This document shows, one piece after another, positions 1-11,511 of a DNA stretch of 64,000 bases. The DNA is from Methylobacterium platani. GTDB taxonomy: Bacteria; Pseudomonadota; Alphaproteobacteria; Rhizobiales; Beijerinckiaceae. The notes under the pieces were generated by a model that did no database searches, was not told the origin of the DNA, and saw nothing but the letters and a program-made list of their open reading frames with translations. The number at the start of each line of letters is the position of its first letter. Positions within the stretch are counted from its first letter, which is position 1. Position numbers and translations under genes: made by a program. The stretch is taken from contig NZ_LWHQ01000016.1 in NCBI RefSeq assembly GCF_001653715.1, forward strand, positions 155,743 through 219,742. The letters are read 5' to 3'.

Positions 1-197
1 GTCGTCCGGGAAAGGGGGTCGGCCAACGATGGGCCGCGAGGCCGACCGCAGGGCGACGGAGATCGTGTCGTGCACCGTGGGCGAGGTGGAACGGGAGGAA
101 GATCCTGCTCGCCTCGCCTCGCCCCGACCGACGATCGTCGATCGCATCGGGAGGGGGGCGGATCGGGAGGGAATGCGGGCGGGAACGGCCGGTCCCG

Positions 198-986
198 TCA
201 CCGCCCGGTCCAGCGCGGCGGCCGCTTGCCGAGGAACGCCTCCATGCCCTCGCGGAAATCCGCGCTGGTGTAGCATTGCAGGATCAGGTCGTCCCCGGCC
301 TCGGACGGCGCCGCGTCGCGGACGCGGCGCAGGCCCTCCTTGGTGGCGGCGAGGGTGAGCGGCGCGTGGCCGGCGACCAGGCGGGCGAGGTCGGTCGCCC
401 GCGCCTGCAGGGCCGCGTCGTCCGCCACCACATCGCTCACCAGCCCGATCGCCCGCGCCTCCTCGGCCTCGACCAGACGGGCGGTGAAGATCATCTCCTT
501 GACCCGGGCGGCGCCGACCAGGGCCGAGAGGCGGCGCAGGTTGGCGACCGAGAGGCAGTTGCCGAGGGTGCGGGCGATCGGGAAGCCGAACCGGGCGTCG
601 CGCGTGGCGATGCGCAGGTCGCACGCCGCGGCGATCGCCGCGCCCCCGCCGGTGCAGGCCCCGGCGATCGCCGCGATGGTCGGCTTCCGGCACTGTTCGA
701 GCGCGCCGAGCACCCGGTCCATGAAGCGCTCGTAGCCCAGCGCGTCCTCGGGCGTGGCGAAGGCGCGGAACTGCGCGATGTCGGTGCCGGCCGCGAAGGC
801 GCGCTCCCCCGCCCCCCGGATCACCACCGCGCGGATCGCCGGATCGGCGTCGATGGCGAGGCTGAGATCGTGCAGGCGCTCGTACATCGCGAAGGTCAGG
901 GCGTTGCGTGCCTGCGGCCGGTTGAGGGTGAGGCGGGCGATGCCCTCGGCATCGACCTCGTAGAGCAGCTCGTCGGTGTCGGTCAT
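198..986 (-). CDS. Crotonase-family protein (enoyl-CoA hydratase/isomerase-like) lacking both usual glutamates
   Basis: 262 residues, a normal length for a single-domain crotonase. The oxyanion-hole region GAGERAFAAGTDIAQF (about residues 54-69) and the second signature ACTGGGAAIAAACDLRIA (about 108-125) are clear. In true hydratases the following stretch reads FGxPE...GGxxRL with two acidic residues. Here it reads FGFPIARTLGNCLSVANLRRL, so neither catalytic glutamate is obvious. It probably binds an acyl-CoA but may be an isomerase, hydrolase or CoA-transferring relative rather than a hydratase. No operon partner is visible: the next gene upstream is on the other strand. Family assignment is secure, reaction is unknown. 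The 197 bases to the left of the gene hold nothing I can identify. Confidence 0.88.
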   Translation of the reverse strand: MTDTDELLYEVDAEGIARLTLNRPQARNALTFAMYERLHDLSLAIDADPAIRAVVIRGAGERAFAAGTDIAQFRAFATPEDALGYERFMDRVLGALEQCRKPTIAAIAGACTGGGAAIAAACDLRIATRDARFGFPIARTLGNCLSVANLRRLSALVGAARVKEMIFTARLVEAEEARAIGLVSDVVADDAALQARATDLARLVAGHAPLTLAATKEGLRRVRDAAPSEAGDDLILQCYTSADFREGMEAFLGKRPPRWTGR

Positions 987-1127
987 GGTGCGGAAGTCCG
1001 GATGCGGCGTGCGGCCCGGAGCCTAGCGCCTGCCCTGCTTCCCGTCTCCCGGTGACGCACCGTCGCGCACCGGAGCGCGGCGCCCGCCCCGACGTTGATG
1101 CGCGACCATCCGGAACGGAGACGACGC

Positions 1128-1493
1128 ATGAGCAAGGCAGCCGAATCGCACGACGAGACGTACGCGGCCTTCCGCGAGGCGGTGAACATGGCGCCGGGCG
1201 AGCTGGAAAAATGGCTCGACAGCGAGGAGAGCCGGTCGGTCGGCTGGAGCGACGGCGCCAAGAAGGAGAGCGCGAAGGGGGCCGAATCGGTCGGCCACCA
1301 TCAGGGGCGCCGGATCGTCGAGATCAAGCACACCAAGAAGGCCGACCTCACCGACGAGGACTACGCCGACATGCGCAAGGTGGTGGGGTACGTGAAGCGC
1401 CACCTCGCGCAGGGCGGGCCGGGGGAGGACATGAAGACCTCGCGCTGGCGCTACTCCCTGATGAACTGGGGCCACGATCCGCTGAAGGATTGA
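1128..1493 (+). CDS. DUF3140 small acidic/basic protein
   Basis: 121 residues, beginning MSKAAESHDETYAAF. I chose the ATG at 1128 because GGAG ends 7 bases upstream; the ATG at 1098 in the same frame has no ribosome-binding site. The sequence is very hydrophilic, with the motif VGWSDG followed by GRRIVEIKHTKK and a tail ending RYSLMNWGHDPLKD, which matches the DUF3140 family as I remember it. Members of this family are of unknown function; some carry motifs suggesting DNA binding, but I cannot support that here. It is a single gene, with no partner closer than the flanking genes on either side. Confidence 0.75.
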   Translation: MSKAAESHDETYAAFREAVNMAPGELEKWLDSEESRSVGWSDGAKKESAKGAESVGHHQGRRIVEIKHTKKADLTDEDYADMRKVVGYVKRHLAQGGPGEDMKTSRWRYSLMNWGHDPLKD

Positions 1494-1871
1494 GGCAAAC
1501 CGGCCACAGCGACATGGTGGCGCGGGCGAGAGTTCAAGTTTCTCCCGCGCCGCCCCCCTTTCGAGAACTGTTTTGCGTCACCGGACCCATTGCCGGAACG
1601 AACCATGCTCCGGCCCCAGTTCGGCCCGGATCTTGCTCATCCTCGCAGGTACCTCAACGTCTTCGCATCGCCGCGGCGGTGTGGCTGAGTGGGGGTCAAG
1701 CAGACACGGCCGGGCACGAGCGGCCGGAAGCGGGCAGCATGGGGGTCCGGGATGGCGGGAGCGGGCGTGCGGCGTGGCCGGGCATGGCGTGCTCGGTCGT
1801 GGCGGATTCAGTCTTCGCGGGTTCGATCTTGGCGGGGTCGATCTTGGCGCGGCCGCGCCTGGGGAGCCGGC
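1494..1871. other. Intergenic region with short GTCGATCTTGGCG-type repeats
   Basis: No credible gene. Around 1800-1850 the words TCTTGGCG and GGTTCGATC/GGTCGATC recur in close succession. Read in the frame of the downstream gene this would give an arginine/tryptophan-rich stretch (RVRSWRGRSW), which I take to be non-coding because a good ribosome-binding site (GGGGAG) and ATG sit after it at 1861-1874. Confidence 0.4.
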
Positions 1872-3083
1872 ATGGGCGTCGTGCTGGCCGGCCTCGGTCT
1901 CGCCGGGGTGGCGGGCGGCCTCACCCCGGCCCTCGGGGGGCTGTCGCGCGACGTCGCGACGGCGCTCGACCCGGATTCCGACGGGCCGCCGGCCCGCGTC
2001 ACCCTCGGCCCCGGCGGGCGCGACGTGCGGCTGTGGGGCGATCTCAACGACGGCACCGCCGCGCGCCTGGCGCGCCTGCTGGACGCGAATCCGGGCGTGA
2101 CCCGGCTGCACCTGACCAGCGACGGCGGCCTCGTCGACGAGGGCGCGGCGATCGGCGCGCTCGTGGCCGAGCGGGGCCTGTCCACCTACGTGCCGGATTA
2201 CTGCGTCTCGGCCTGCACCCTGGCCTTCGTGCGCGGGCGCGAGCGGATCATCCTGGCCGACAGCCGGCTCGGCTTCCACGCCCCCTACGAGCCGGGCGCG
2301 TTCGGCGCCATGATCCAGGTCGATGCGAGCGAGGAGCGCGGCCGCTATCTCGCCGCCGGCCTCGAGCCCGCCTTCGTCGACCAGGCCCTCGCCACCCCCT
2401 CCCGAGACATCTGGATGCCCGATGCCGGCCGCCTGCGCGCCGCCGGGGTCGTCACCCGGGTGGTCGATCCGGGCGCGTTGCCGGATTCGACCCTCGACGA
2501 CGACGACAGCCTGGCCGGCGCCCGGGCGGCGGCCCTGCGCGCCGTCGGCCTGCTCTCCGCCTTCGCGGGCCGCCGGCCGGAGCTGCTCGACGGTATCGCC
2601 GCCCGCTACCGCGAGAGCTACCGGCAGGGTCGCAGCGAGAGCGAGGGCCTCGACCTCCTGCGGTCCGAGGCGGCGGGCGCGGTGCGCACGGCCTTCGCGG
2701 GCGCCGACGACGCGACCCTCGCCGCCCTCGGCCGCCTCGTCCTCGACGCCATGGCGGCGAGCGACGGCGAGGAGACCTGCCGCGCCATCGGCCGGGACGG
2801 CGACTTCGTGACCGCGGCCGAGACGCTGCGCGAGGGCCGGGACGCCGGCCGGATGCGGGCCCTCCTCGACCGGGCGCTCGCCGGGCCGGCGCCGGTCCTG
2901 CCCGCGCCCGTCGCATTCCGGCCCGGGCATGGCCGGGGCTGCGCCGATCTGCGCCGGCGCCTCGCCGCGACCCTGGCCAGGGGCGGCGGCCCGCGCCTGC
3001 GCGAGGCGCTGCTCGGCCGCGCCGCCCGGCGCCAGGAAGCCTCGGCCCTTCCGGAAGCCCCGGCCCTGCCGGAGGAGCCCTGA
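1872..3083 (+). CDS. ClpP/crotonase-fold membrane-anchored or periplasmic protein (COG3904-like)
   Basis: 403 residues from the ATG at 1872, which has GGGGAG 5 bases upstream; an earlier in-frame ATG at 1689 would add an improbable Arg/Trp-rich head. An N-terminal hydrophobic segment (about residues 2-24) suggests a signal anchor. The core about residues 75-150 has the ClpP-like pattern HLTSDGGLVDEGAAIGALV, then DYCVSACTLAFV (candidate nucleophile serine between two cysteines), then SRLGFHAPY with a histidine in the expected place. Proteins of this layout are usually annotated as predicted periplasmic proteins of the ClpP fold. The C-terminal half is alpha-helical, Ala/Arg-rich, and carries two further cysteines. 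Substrate and physiological role are unknown. Confidence 0.72.
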   Translation: MGVVLAGLGLAGVAGGLTPALGGLSRDVATALDPDSDGPPARVTLGPGGRDVRLWGDLNDGTAARLARLLDANPGVTRLHLTSDGGLVDEGAAIGALVAERGLSTYVPDYCVSACTLAFVRGRERIILADSRLGFHAPYEPGAFGAMIQVDASEERGRYLAAGLEPAFVDQALATPSRDIWMPDAGRLRAAGVVTRVVDPGALPDSTLDDDDSLAGARAAALRAVGLLSAFAGRRPELLDGIAARYRESYRQGRSESEGLDLLRSEAAGAVRTAFAGADDATLAALGRLVLDAMAASDGEETCRAIGRDGDFVTAAETLREGRDAGRMRALLDRALAGPAPVLPAPVAFRPGHGRGCADLRRRLAATLARGGGPRLREALLGRAARRQEASALPEAPALPEEP

Positions 3084-3133
3084 GCGTCGAGAAGCGGCGA
3101 CGGGCCTTCGCCGGCACGATCCGGCGAACGCGA

Positions 3134-3679
3134 TCACGCCGACAACGTGAGAGCGTCGCCGACCACCGGACTGCCCCGATGATCCTCCGCGGCACGCTTA
3201 CGCCGACCGGGCCGGCCCTCGCGCTCCTCGCCCTGGCGCGCCGTCTCGCGGGTCATGCGGCGGGTGGCCGGCGCGCTCCAGGCGCTGCATGGCGGGCTGG
3301 TCGGCGATGACGTGACCTGGATGGCGCTGGGCCTGGCGCTGTTCGCGGTGGGGTGAGCCGGCTCATCCGGCCGGGCGGGCGGCGGCAGGCTTGCACCGTT
3401 CGCCGATTTTCCGTTCTCCAGGCCGATCTCGAGCCGCGTCAGGCGATCGGACAGCTTGGCGGACGCCTCCACCACGGCGACCCGGGTCGCCGCCTCGATC
3501 TTCGCCACCAAGGCCTCGTCGCGGGCTGCACCGACGGCCCGGTCTTGATCGTCCTGCGTCAACCGCCGCTCGATCGCATCGACGCGGTCGGTCAGCTTCT
3601 GAATGTTCGTATCGAGCCGCTTGACCTCGTCGAGGATCAGGACGGCATCCTTCAGGGCACCCAGCACGGTCCTGCTCAC
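3134..3679 (-). CDS. Small coiled-coil protein downstream of the S6 paralogue
   Basis: 181 residues from a GTG start at 3679, only 12 bases after the stop of the S6-like gene, so probably co-transcribed. Residues about 1-90 (LGALKDAVLILDEVKRLDTNIQKLTDRVDAIERRL and after) form a convincing amphipathic coiled coil. From about residue 95 onward the sequence turns into Pro/Arg/Ser-rich low-complexity text that may be run-on rather than selected protein. On the opposite strand, bases 3255-3357 encode a 34-residue segment ending in a hydrophobic stretch (TWMALGLALFAV), possibly the tail of a lost membrane protein, so the true 3' end of this gene is uncertain. Function is not recognised. Confidence 0.5.
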   Translation of the reverse strand: MSRTVLGALKDAVLILDEVKRLDTNIQKLTDRVDAIERRLTQDDQDRAVGAARDEALVAKIEAATRVAVVEASAKLSDRLTRLEIGLENGKSANGASLPPPARPDEPAHPTANSARPSAIQVTSSPTSPPCSAWSAPATRRMTRETARQGEEREGRPGRRKRAAEDHRGSPVVGDALTLSA

Positions 3680-3691
3680 GATCCGTCTGCC

Positions 3692-4240
3692 TCAGGACTG
3701 GTGTTCGAGGCGATCGTTGATCGCGCGCAGCTCGTTCAGGATCGCCTCTGAATAGGCATCGAGCTTCGTTTCGGCGTCGTAGATCTCGTGAGGCTCGCGA
3801 TGCATCGCGGGCTCGGGCGCAGGCTGGCTCTCGGCGCGCACCGGATGGCCGGTCACGGTAGCGTCGAGAGGAGCATCCCGACGCCGGCCGCGCTCGCGGT
3901 CCTTGCGCTCGTCGCGATCACGCTTCTGCATCATCGCGGACGGCTCGGACTCGAGCTCCTCGACGCGCACGGTCATGACGCGCAGCACGTCCTCGGAGAT
4001 GCGCATCTGGCGCTCCATCTCGGCGAGGGCCGCCGGGGGAGCGTCGATGTTGAGGAGGGCGAAGTGCGCCTTGCGGTTCTTGCGGATGCGGTAGGCGAGG
4101 GACTTCACGCCCCACATCTCGGTCTTCTCGACCTTGCCGCCGTTCTGCTCGATGACGGACTTGTACGCATCGATGAGCGATTCGACTTTCTCGGTCGGCA
4201 TATCGCCGGGCACGTTCACCAAGCTGCGATAATGAGTCAT
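3692..4240 (-). CDS. rpsF: Solitary 30S ribosomal protein S6 paralogue with C-terminal extension
   Basis: 182 residues. Residues about 1-95 are a complete S6 domain: [21 protein letters not shown], then [27 protein letters not shown], then [24 protein letters not shown] charged Arg/Asp/Lys linker (about 100-125) and a C-terminal helix ([21 protein letters not shown]) follow. Chromosomal rpsF is normally followed by rpsR and rplI. Here neither is present and the neighbour is a coiled-coil gene, so this is most likely a second copy on an accessory replicon. The start [10 protein letters not shown] also differs from the usual MxLYExVFLARQD. S6 binds S18 and 16S rRNA; whether this copy enters ribosomes is unknown. 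The upstream 200 bases are unusually AT-rich. Confidence 0.85.
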   Translation of the reverse strand: MTHYRSLVNVPGDMPTEKVESLIDAYKSVIEQNGGKVEKTEMWGVKSLAYRIRKNRKAHFALLNIDAPPAALAEMERQMRISEDVLRVMTVRVEELESEPSAMMQKRDRDERKDRERGRRRDAPLDATVTGHPVRAESQPAPEPAMHREPHEIYDAETKLDAYSEAILNELRAINDRLEHQS

Positions 4241-4564
4241 TGCGCGAAATCATCAGAACGCCTTGAGCAAATATATATACCTTCATCGACGCATGGCAAT
4301 GCATCTGCAAAGACATATCCCATAAATCTTTCCGATCTTATACAGGCCATCACATCAATAAATCGCAATATTTTCATCAATCTTCAGACTATAACAAAAT
4401 CGCCCGCACGAATTCCGATACATAAGTTTCTTGAAAAATTCAGATTTTCATGACATGTTCGATCGACAAATAGGGCATCCGATCGCGAATCACGTTCGCA
4501 ACCGCGCAGTGATGACGAGGGAACGGCCGGTCCATGGCATCGGACGGTCTGCAAGCCGGTGGCG
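4241..4564. promoter_or_regulatory. AT-rich intergenic region upstream of the S6 paralogue
   Basis: Roughly 4250-4475 is strikingly AT-rich compared with everything around it (for example AAATATATATACC near 4268 and TATAACAAAAT near 4390). No gene is apparent. It probably holds the promoter of the S6/coiled-coil pair (reading leftward) and may be older insert DNA. No clear operator or terminator hairpin was seen. Confidence 0.45.
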
Positions 4565-7699
<3,135 letters not shown>

Positions 7700-7706
7700 C
7701 GCGCCC

Positions 7707-9095
7707 TCAATCCGTCGCGCCGAGGAGGCTGCGCAGCAGGATCGCCTTGAGGCCGAAGCTGCCTTGCGTCGCCACCGTCTCGCCGACGGCGACACCCTTC
7801 GTCACCTCGACCCAGTCGGCCCGCTGCACCCCGAGGGCCAGCGCCCGCTTCTCGAACCGGTCGTCGCCCGTCCGCACGAAGGCGACCGGCCCGTCCTCGG
7901 TCTGCTGCACGGCGCTCGCGGGGATCGTCGTGCCCTCCCGCCCGAGATCGGCGGCGATCTCGACCGACACGAACATGTTGGCGCGTAACGACCCGCCCGG
8001 ATTGGCGATCTCGATGCGGGCCGGCGCGGTGTCGGTGGCGGGGTCGATCGCGGCGTTGACCGAGCGGACCCGGCCCTCGAAGACCGGGTGATCGGGCACC
8101 GGGGCCCGGATCGTGGCGGCATCGCCGGCCTTCACCGCAGCGATGTCGCGGCCGTAGAGGTTGGCCAGCACCTGGATCCGCGACGGGTCGGCCACCGTGA
8201 AGGCGTCGCGCCCGGTATCGACCACCTCGCCGAGCGTGATGCCGCTCGTCGTCACCACGCCGTCGATCGGCGACACGATGGCGCTGGTGCCGGCCGGCGC
8301 CCCGGGCTCGGGGGCGAGCCGCGCATATTGCGCCGAGTACAGGTCGACCCTGGCCTTCGCGGCGAGCGTCGCGGCATGCGCCTTGGCGAGGTCGACCTGG
8401 CGGCGGTCGACCTCGGCCTGGGCGACGCCCATCACCTTGAGGAGGTCCTGGCCGCGCTTCAGGTTGAGCCCGGCCACCGTCTCGGTGGCCTGGGCCTCGG
8501 CGAGGCTGGCCTGCGCCTCGGCGAGGCCGTTGCGGGCCTCGAGCAGGCCGGCGGCGTCGAGGGTCGCGAGGGTCTGGCCGGCCCGTACGGCATCGCCCGG
8601 CTGGACCGCGAGCGCGAGCACCCGCCCGGCGGTGCGGGGCTTGAGATGGGTGACCCGGCGCTCGTCGAAGGCGACCGTGCCGGGCGTGCGCACCGGCAGG
8701 ACGATGCGGCGGATCTCGGCCGTGCCGAGGCCGAGCCCGATGCGCACCTGACCGGCCGCGTCGAGGGTCACGCGGTTCGGATCGGCCGGGGCCGCCTTCT
8801 CCTCGGCCTCCGGGGCGGCGGCGGGCGTCGACAGGCCGAGCGTGGCCAGGACGGGCGCCAGCGCCGCCTCGAGCGTGTCGCGGGACCACCAGCCGGCGCC
8901 CGCGAGGCCGGCCAGCACGACGAGGAGCGCGAGGCCGCGCCACGGCGGCCGCCCGCCCGGGCGCGACGGTCGCACGCCCGGCGTCTCGTTCGTCCGCTGC
9001 CTCGGACGCGCCTCGCTCTCGGCGACGCGCGCGACGGTCTCGACGGCCAGGAGCACGGCCTCTCTCACCCTGCTGGATTGGAATGATTCCAACAC
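7707..9095 (-). CDS. RND efflux periplasmic adaptor (membrane fusion protein)
   Basis: Up to 462 residues. A cytoplasmic head of about 50 residues precedes one transmembrane anchor (GLALLVVLAGLAGAGWW, about 54-70). The hairpin and lipoyl halves follow: PRTAGRVLALAVQPGDAVRAGQ, helical region AEAQASLAEAQATETV, then SPIDGVVTTSGITLGEVV, then a beta-barrel and membrane-proximal domain. It has no metal-binding N-terminal histidine-rich domain. The GTG at 9095 is doubtful because the first codons overlap a perfect palindrome (9078-9092). A start at an internal GTG near 9056 preceded by GAGAGAGG would leave that palindrome as an operator. Role: couples the inner-membrane pump encoded just downstream to an outer-membrane channel. 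Confidence 0.9.
   Translation of the reverse strand: MLESFQSSRVREAVLLAVETVARVAESEARPRQRTNETPGVRPSRPGGRPPWRGLALLVVLAGLAGAGWWSRDTLEAALAPVLATLGLSTPAAAPEAEEKAAPADPNRVTLDAAGQVRIGLGLGTAEIRRIVLPVRTPGTVAFDERRVTHLKPRTAGRVLALAVQPGDAVRAGQTLATLDAAGLLEARNGLAEAQASLAEAQATETVAGLNLKRGQDLLKVMGVAQAEVDRRQVDLAKAHAATLAAKARVDLYSAQYARLAPEPGAPAGTSAIVSPIDGVVTTSGITLGEVVDTGRDAFTVADPSRIQVLANLYGRDIAAVKAGDAATIRAPVPDHPVFEGRVRSVNAAIDPATDTAPARIEIANPGGSLRANMFVSVEIAADLGREGTTIPASAVQQTEDGPVAFVRTGDDRFEKRALALGVQRADWVEVTKGVAVGETVATQGSFGLKAILLRSLLGATD
9078..9092. promoter_or_regulatory. 15-bp palindrome TTGGAATGATTCCAA, candidate operator of the efflux operon
   Basis: Perfect inverted repeat TTGGAA-TGA-TTCCAA at the 5' end of the adaptor gene, in the gap facing the response-regulator gene. 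On the minus strand a TTTAAT -10-like box lies about 30 bases upstream (around 9119-9124). It may be bound by the adjacent response regulator or by a metal-responsive repressor; no direct evidence decides this. Confidence 0.45.
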
Positions 9096-9207
9096 CTAGA
9101 TGCGGGGCGGGGCCTCGCCATTAAATTCGCGTTCATCCGGCGGTTTCCGCGGGGACGCCGCGGGCGTTCCGCGGCAGAACCCCATGTCGAAGGCCAGAGG
9201 TGGAGTC

Positions 9208-9894
9208 GTGGCTAGACTGCTCTTGATCGAGGACGACGCCGCGACCGCGGAGGAGATCCTGGGCGACCTGCGGGGGCGCGGGCACGACGTCGCCTGGGCG
9301 GCGACCGGGCCGGAGGGAGCGGAGCGCGCGCGGGGCGCTCCCGTCGACGCGATCGTCCTCGACCGGATGCTGCCGGGGCTCGACGGCCTGAGCCTGCTGC
9401 AGGCCCTGCGCGGTGCCGGCGACCGGACGCCGGCCCTGGTGCTCTCGGCGCTCTCCGACGTCGACGAGCGCATCCGGGGCCTGCGGGCCGGGGGCGACGA
9501 CTACCTCGCCAAGCCCTTCGTTCTGGCCGAGCTCGCCGCGCGGATCGAGGCGCTCCTGCGCCGCCCGGCCGATACCCGCGAGACGCTCCTGCGGGTCGGC
9601 AGCCTGGAGATCGACCTGATCGCCGGGACCGGCCGGCGCGGCAGCCGCGACCTCGACCTGCTGCCGCGCGAACTCACCCTGCTCGAATACCTGATGCGCC
9701 GCCCCGGCCAGGTCGTGACCCGGGCGCTGCTGTTCGAGGAGGTGTGGAACTACCGCTTCACCCCGAGATCGAACCTCATCGACGTGCATCTCGGCCGCCT
9801 GCGCCGCAAGCTCGAGGCCGCCGGCGAGCCGCCGGTGATCCACAGCGTGCGCGGCATCGGCTTCACGCTCGTTCCCGACGATCCCGCGCCATGA
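9208..9894 (+). CDS. OmpR-family response regulator
   Basis: About 228 residues. The receiver domain has acidic pair LLIEDD, phospho-acceptor Asp52 (IVLDRMLPGLDG) and Lys102 (YLAKPF). The C-terminal winged helix ends RSNLIDVHLGRLRRKLEAAGEPPVIHSVRGIGFTLV, typical of OmpR/PhoB regulators. I favour the GTG at 9208 (VARLLLIEDD) with AGAGGTGGAG just upstream; an ATG at 9184 is the alternative and would add 8 residues. It overlaps the kinase gene by 4 bases (ATGA). It faces the efflux operon across a gap of about 110 bases, so metal-responsive control of that pump is a reasonable inference. Confidence 0.92.
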   Translation: MARLLLIEDDAATAEEILGDLRGRGHDVAWAATGPEGAERARGAPVDAIVLDRMLPGLDGLSLLQALRGAGDRTPALVLSALSDVDERIRGLRAGGDDYLAKPFVLAELAARIEALLRRPADTRETLLRVGSLEIDLIAGTGRRGSRDLDLLPRELTLLEYLMRRPGQVVTRALLFEEVWNYRFTPRSNLIDVHLGRLRRKLEAAGEPPVIHSVRGIGFTLVPDDPAP

Positions 9895-11330
9895 CGAGCC
9901 GGATGACGGATCTGGTGCGCTCCACCACGTTCCGCTGGGCGCTCGGCATCGCCCTGTGGTCGGCCCTGCTCGCGCTCGCGATGTTCGGCTTCGTCTACTG
10001 GCAGACGGCGGCGTTCCTGCGGGAGGAGCTGGCCGAGACGCTGCGGCTCGAGGTGCGGGCCGCCGCCGAGGATCCGGCCGGCGCGGCGGGCCGCGTCGAG
10101 ACCTGGATCGCCATGGACCGCCACGCCACCCATTACGGCGGCGTGTTCGCGCGCGACGGCGCGCGGCGGGCCGGCAACCTCGTCGCGCGGCCCCCGGGCC
10201 TTGCCCGCGACGGCGACGCCGCCCGGGTCGGCGCGACGATCGAGACCACGGACGGCCCGGTCGCCGACGAGATCTGGGCGACGGCGCTGGCGCTCCCCGA
10301 CGGCGGCACCGTGGTGATCGGCCACGACACCGACGAGATCGACCGGGTGCGCGCGACGACCCTGCGGGCGATGGGCCTCGGGCTGGCGCCGGCCCTCGTG
10401 CTGTCGGGCCTCGGCGGCCTGGTGCTGGCGAGCCGGGCGCGCCGGCGCCTCGCCGCGACGGAGGCCGCGCTCGCCGGGATCCGGCGCGGCGACCTGCGCC
10501 GGCGCCTGCCGGTCGGTACCCGGGACGACGAGTTCGATCGCCTCGCCCGCGACGTCAACCGGATGCTCGACGAGATCGAGCGCCTGCTGGAGGAGGTCCG
10601 CAGCGTCGGCGACGCGGTGGCGCACGACCTGCGCACGCCGCTGACCCGGCTGCGGGCGCGCCTGGAGCGCAGCCGCGAGCAGGCGACGAGCGTCGAGGAA
10701 CTCCGCGCGGCGATCGACCAGGGCCTCGCCTGGATCGACCAGACCCTCGCGATGGTCACCGCCATCCTGCGCATCGGCGAGATCGAGCACGGCCGCCGCG
10801 CCGCCGGCTTCGCGGGCTTCGACCTCGCCACCGTGGTGCGCGAGGCGGCCGAGCTGTTCGCGCCCCTGGCCGAGGATGGCGGGATCTCGCTCGCGGTCGC
10901 GGTCGCGGACGGTGCGGTCCCGATCCGGGGCGACCGCGACCTCGTCTTCGAGGCGCTGGCGAATCTCATCGACAACGCGGTGAAGTTCACGCCCCCGGGC
11001 GGCACGGTGCGGGTCGGCCTCGCCGAGACCGGGCGCGGCGCCCTCGTCACCGTCGAGGATACCGGCCCGGGGATCCCGCCCCCGGAGCGCGCGCGGGTCT
11101 TCCGCCGCTTCTACCGCGCCGAGCCCGCCCGGGGGACGCCCGGCAACGGCCTCGGCCTCGGCCTCGTCGCGGCGATCGCCGGGCTGCACGGCTTTTCCGT
11201 CGAGGTCGGGGAGGCGGAGGGCGGCGGCGCCCGGTTCGCGATGCTGTGCCCGCGGGAGGCGGGACCGTCGAGGGATGCTCCTTTCAAGACAAAGGCGCGC
11301 GATCCCCTCTCCCGAGTGGGCGAGGGGTAG
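9891..11330 (+). CDS. Sensor histidine kinase, HAMP/HisKA type
   Basis: 479 residues. TM1 is about 16-38 and TM2 about 160-182, enclosing a periplasmic domain of about 120 residues with no cysteine-rich or histidine-rich metal site that I can see. A HAMP linker follows, then the H-box AVAHDLRTPLTRLRARLE with phospho-His about 245. N-box LANLIDNAVKFTPPGG, G1 EDTGPGIPP and G2 GNGLGLGLV are all intact. The start ATG overlaps the regulator stop (ATGA). The last dozen residues are read out of a palindromic repeat (11304-11327), so the original C-terminus may have been near PREAGPSRD and extended by repeat insertion. Confidence 0.93.
   Translation: MTSRMTDLVRSTTFRWALGIALWSALLALAMFGFVYWQTAAFLREELAETLRLEVRAAAEDPAGAAGRVETWIAMDRHATHYGGVFARDGARRAGNLVARPPGLARDGDAARVGATIETTDGPVADEIWATALALPDGGTVVIGHDTDEIDRVRATTLRAMGLGLAPALVLSGLGGLVLASRARRRLAATEAALAGIRRGDLRRRLPVGTRDDEFDRLARDVNRMLDEIERLLEEVRSVGDAVAHDLRTPLTRLRARLERSREQATSVEELRAAIDQGLAWIDQTLAMVTAILRIGEIEHGRRAAGFAGFDLATVVREAAELFAPLAEDGGISLAVAVADGAVPIRGDRDLVFEALANLIDNAVKFTPPGGTVRVGLAETGRGALVTVEDTGPGIPPPERARVFRRFYRAEPARGTPGNGLGLGLVAAIAGLHGFSVEVGEAEGGGARFAMLCPREAGPSRDAPFKTKARDPLSRVGEG
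11304..11327. repeat. REP-like palindrome at the 3' end of the kinase gene
   Basis: CCCCTC-t-CCC-gagt-GGG-c-GAGGGG: a 9-base-pair stem with one mismatch and a 4-base loop. It lies inside the last codons of the kinase gene and may act as a transcription stop. A related, perfect hairpin lies 120 bases further on. Confidence 0.55.
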
Positions 11331-11443
11331 GGGCGATCGGAGCGCGCGCGAGGGTGCTACGGTTCCGCAGACAGCGCCGAGCGTCGAGCTGCCGGCACGA
11401 GGCTCGGCGTTCATACCGAACCGTAGCCCCCTCACCCCCTGGT

Positions 11444-11465
11444 CCCTCTCCCGAACGGGAGAGGG
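11444..11465. repeat. Perfect REP-like hairpin between convergent genes
   Basis: CCCTCTCCCG / CGGGAGAGGG with a two-base loop, directly before the 3' end of the convergent mqo gene. Together with 11304-11327 it makes a pair of related CCCCTCTCCC palindromes in the 180-base convergent gap. Such elements commonly sit between converging genes and can end transcription both ways. Confidence 0.6.
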
Positions 11466-11511
11466 GAGACCTGCGCCCTGTTCTTGTGCCGGAGAGGTCT
11501 TCAGCCGGCCC

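Noticed and set aside
1..197. Possible start of a gene at the left edge
   Set aside because: Short frames only, without domain similarity or ribosome-binding site.
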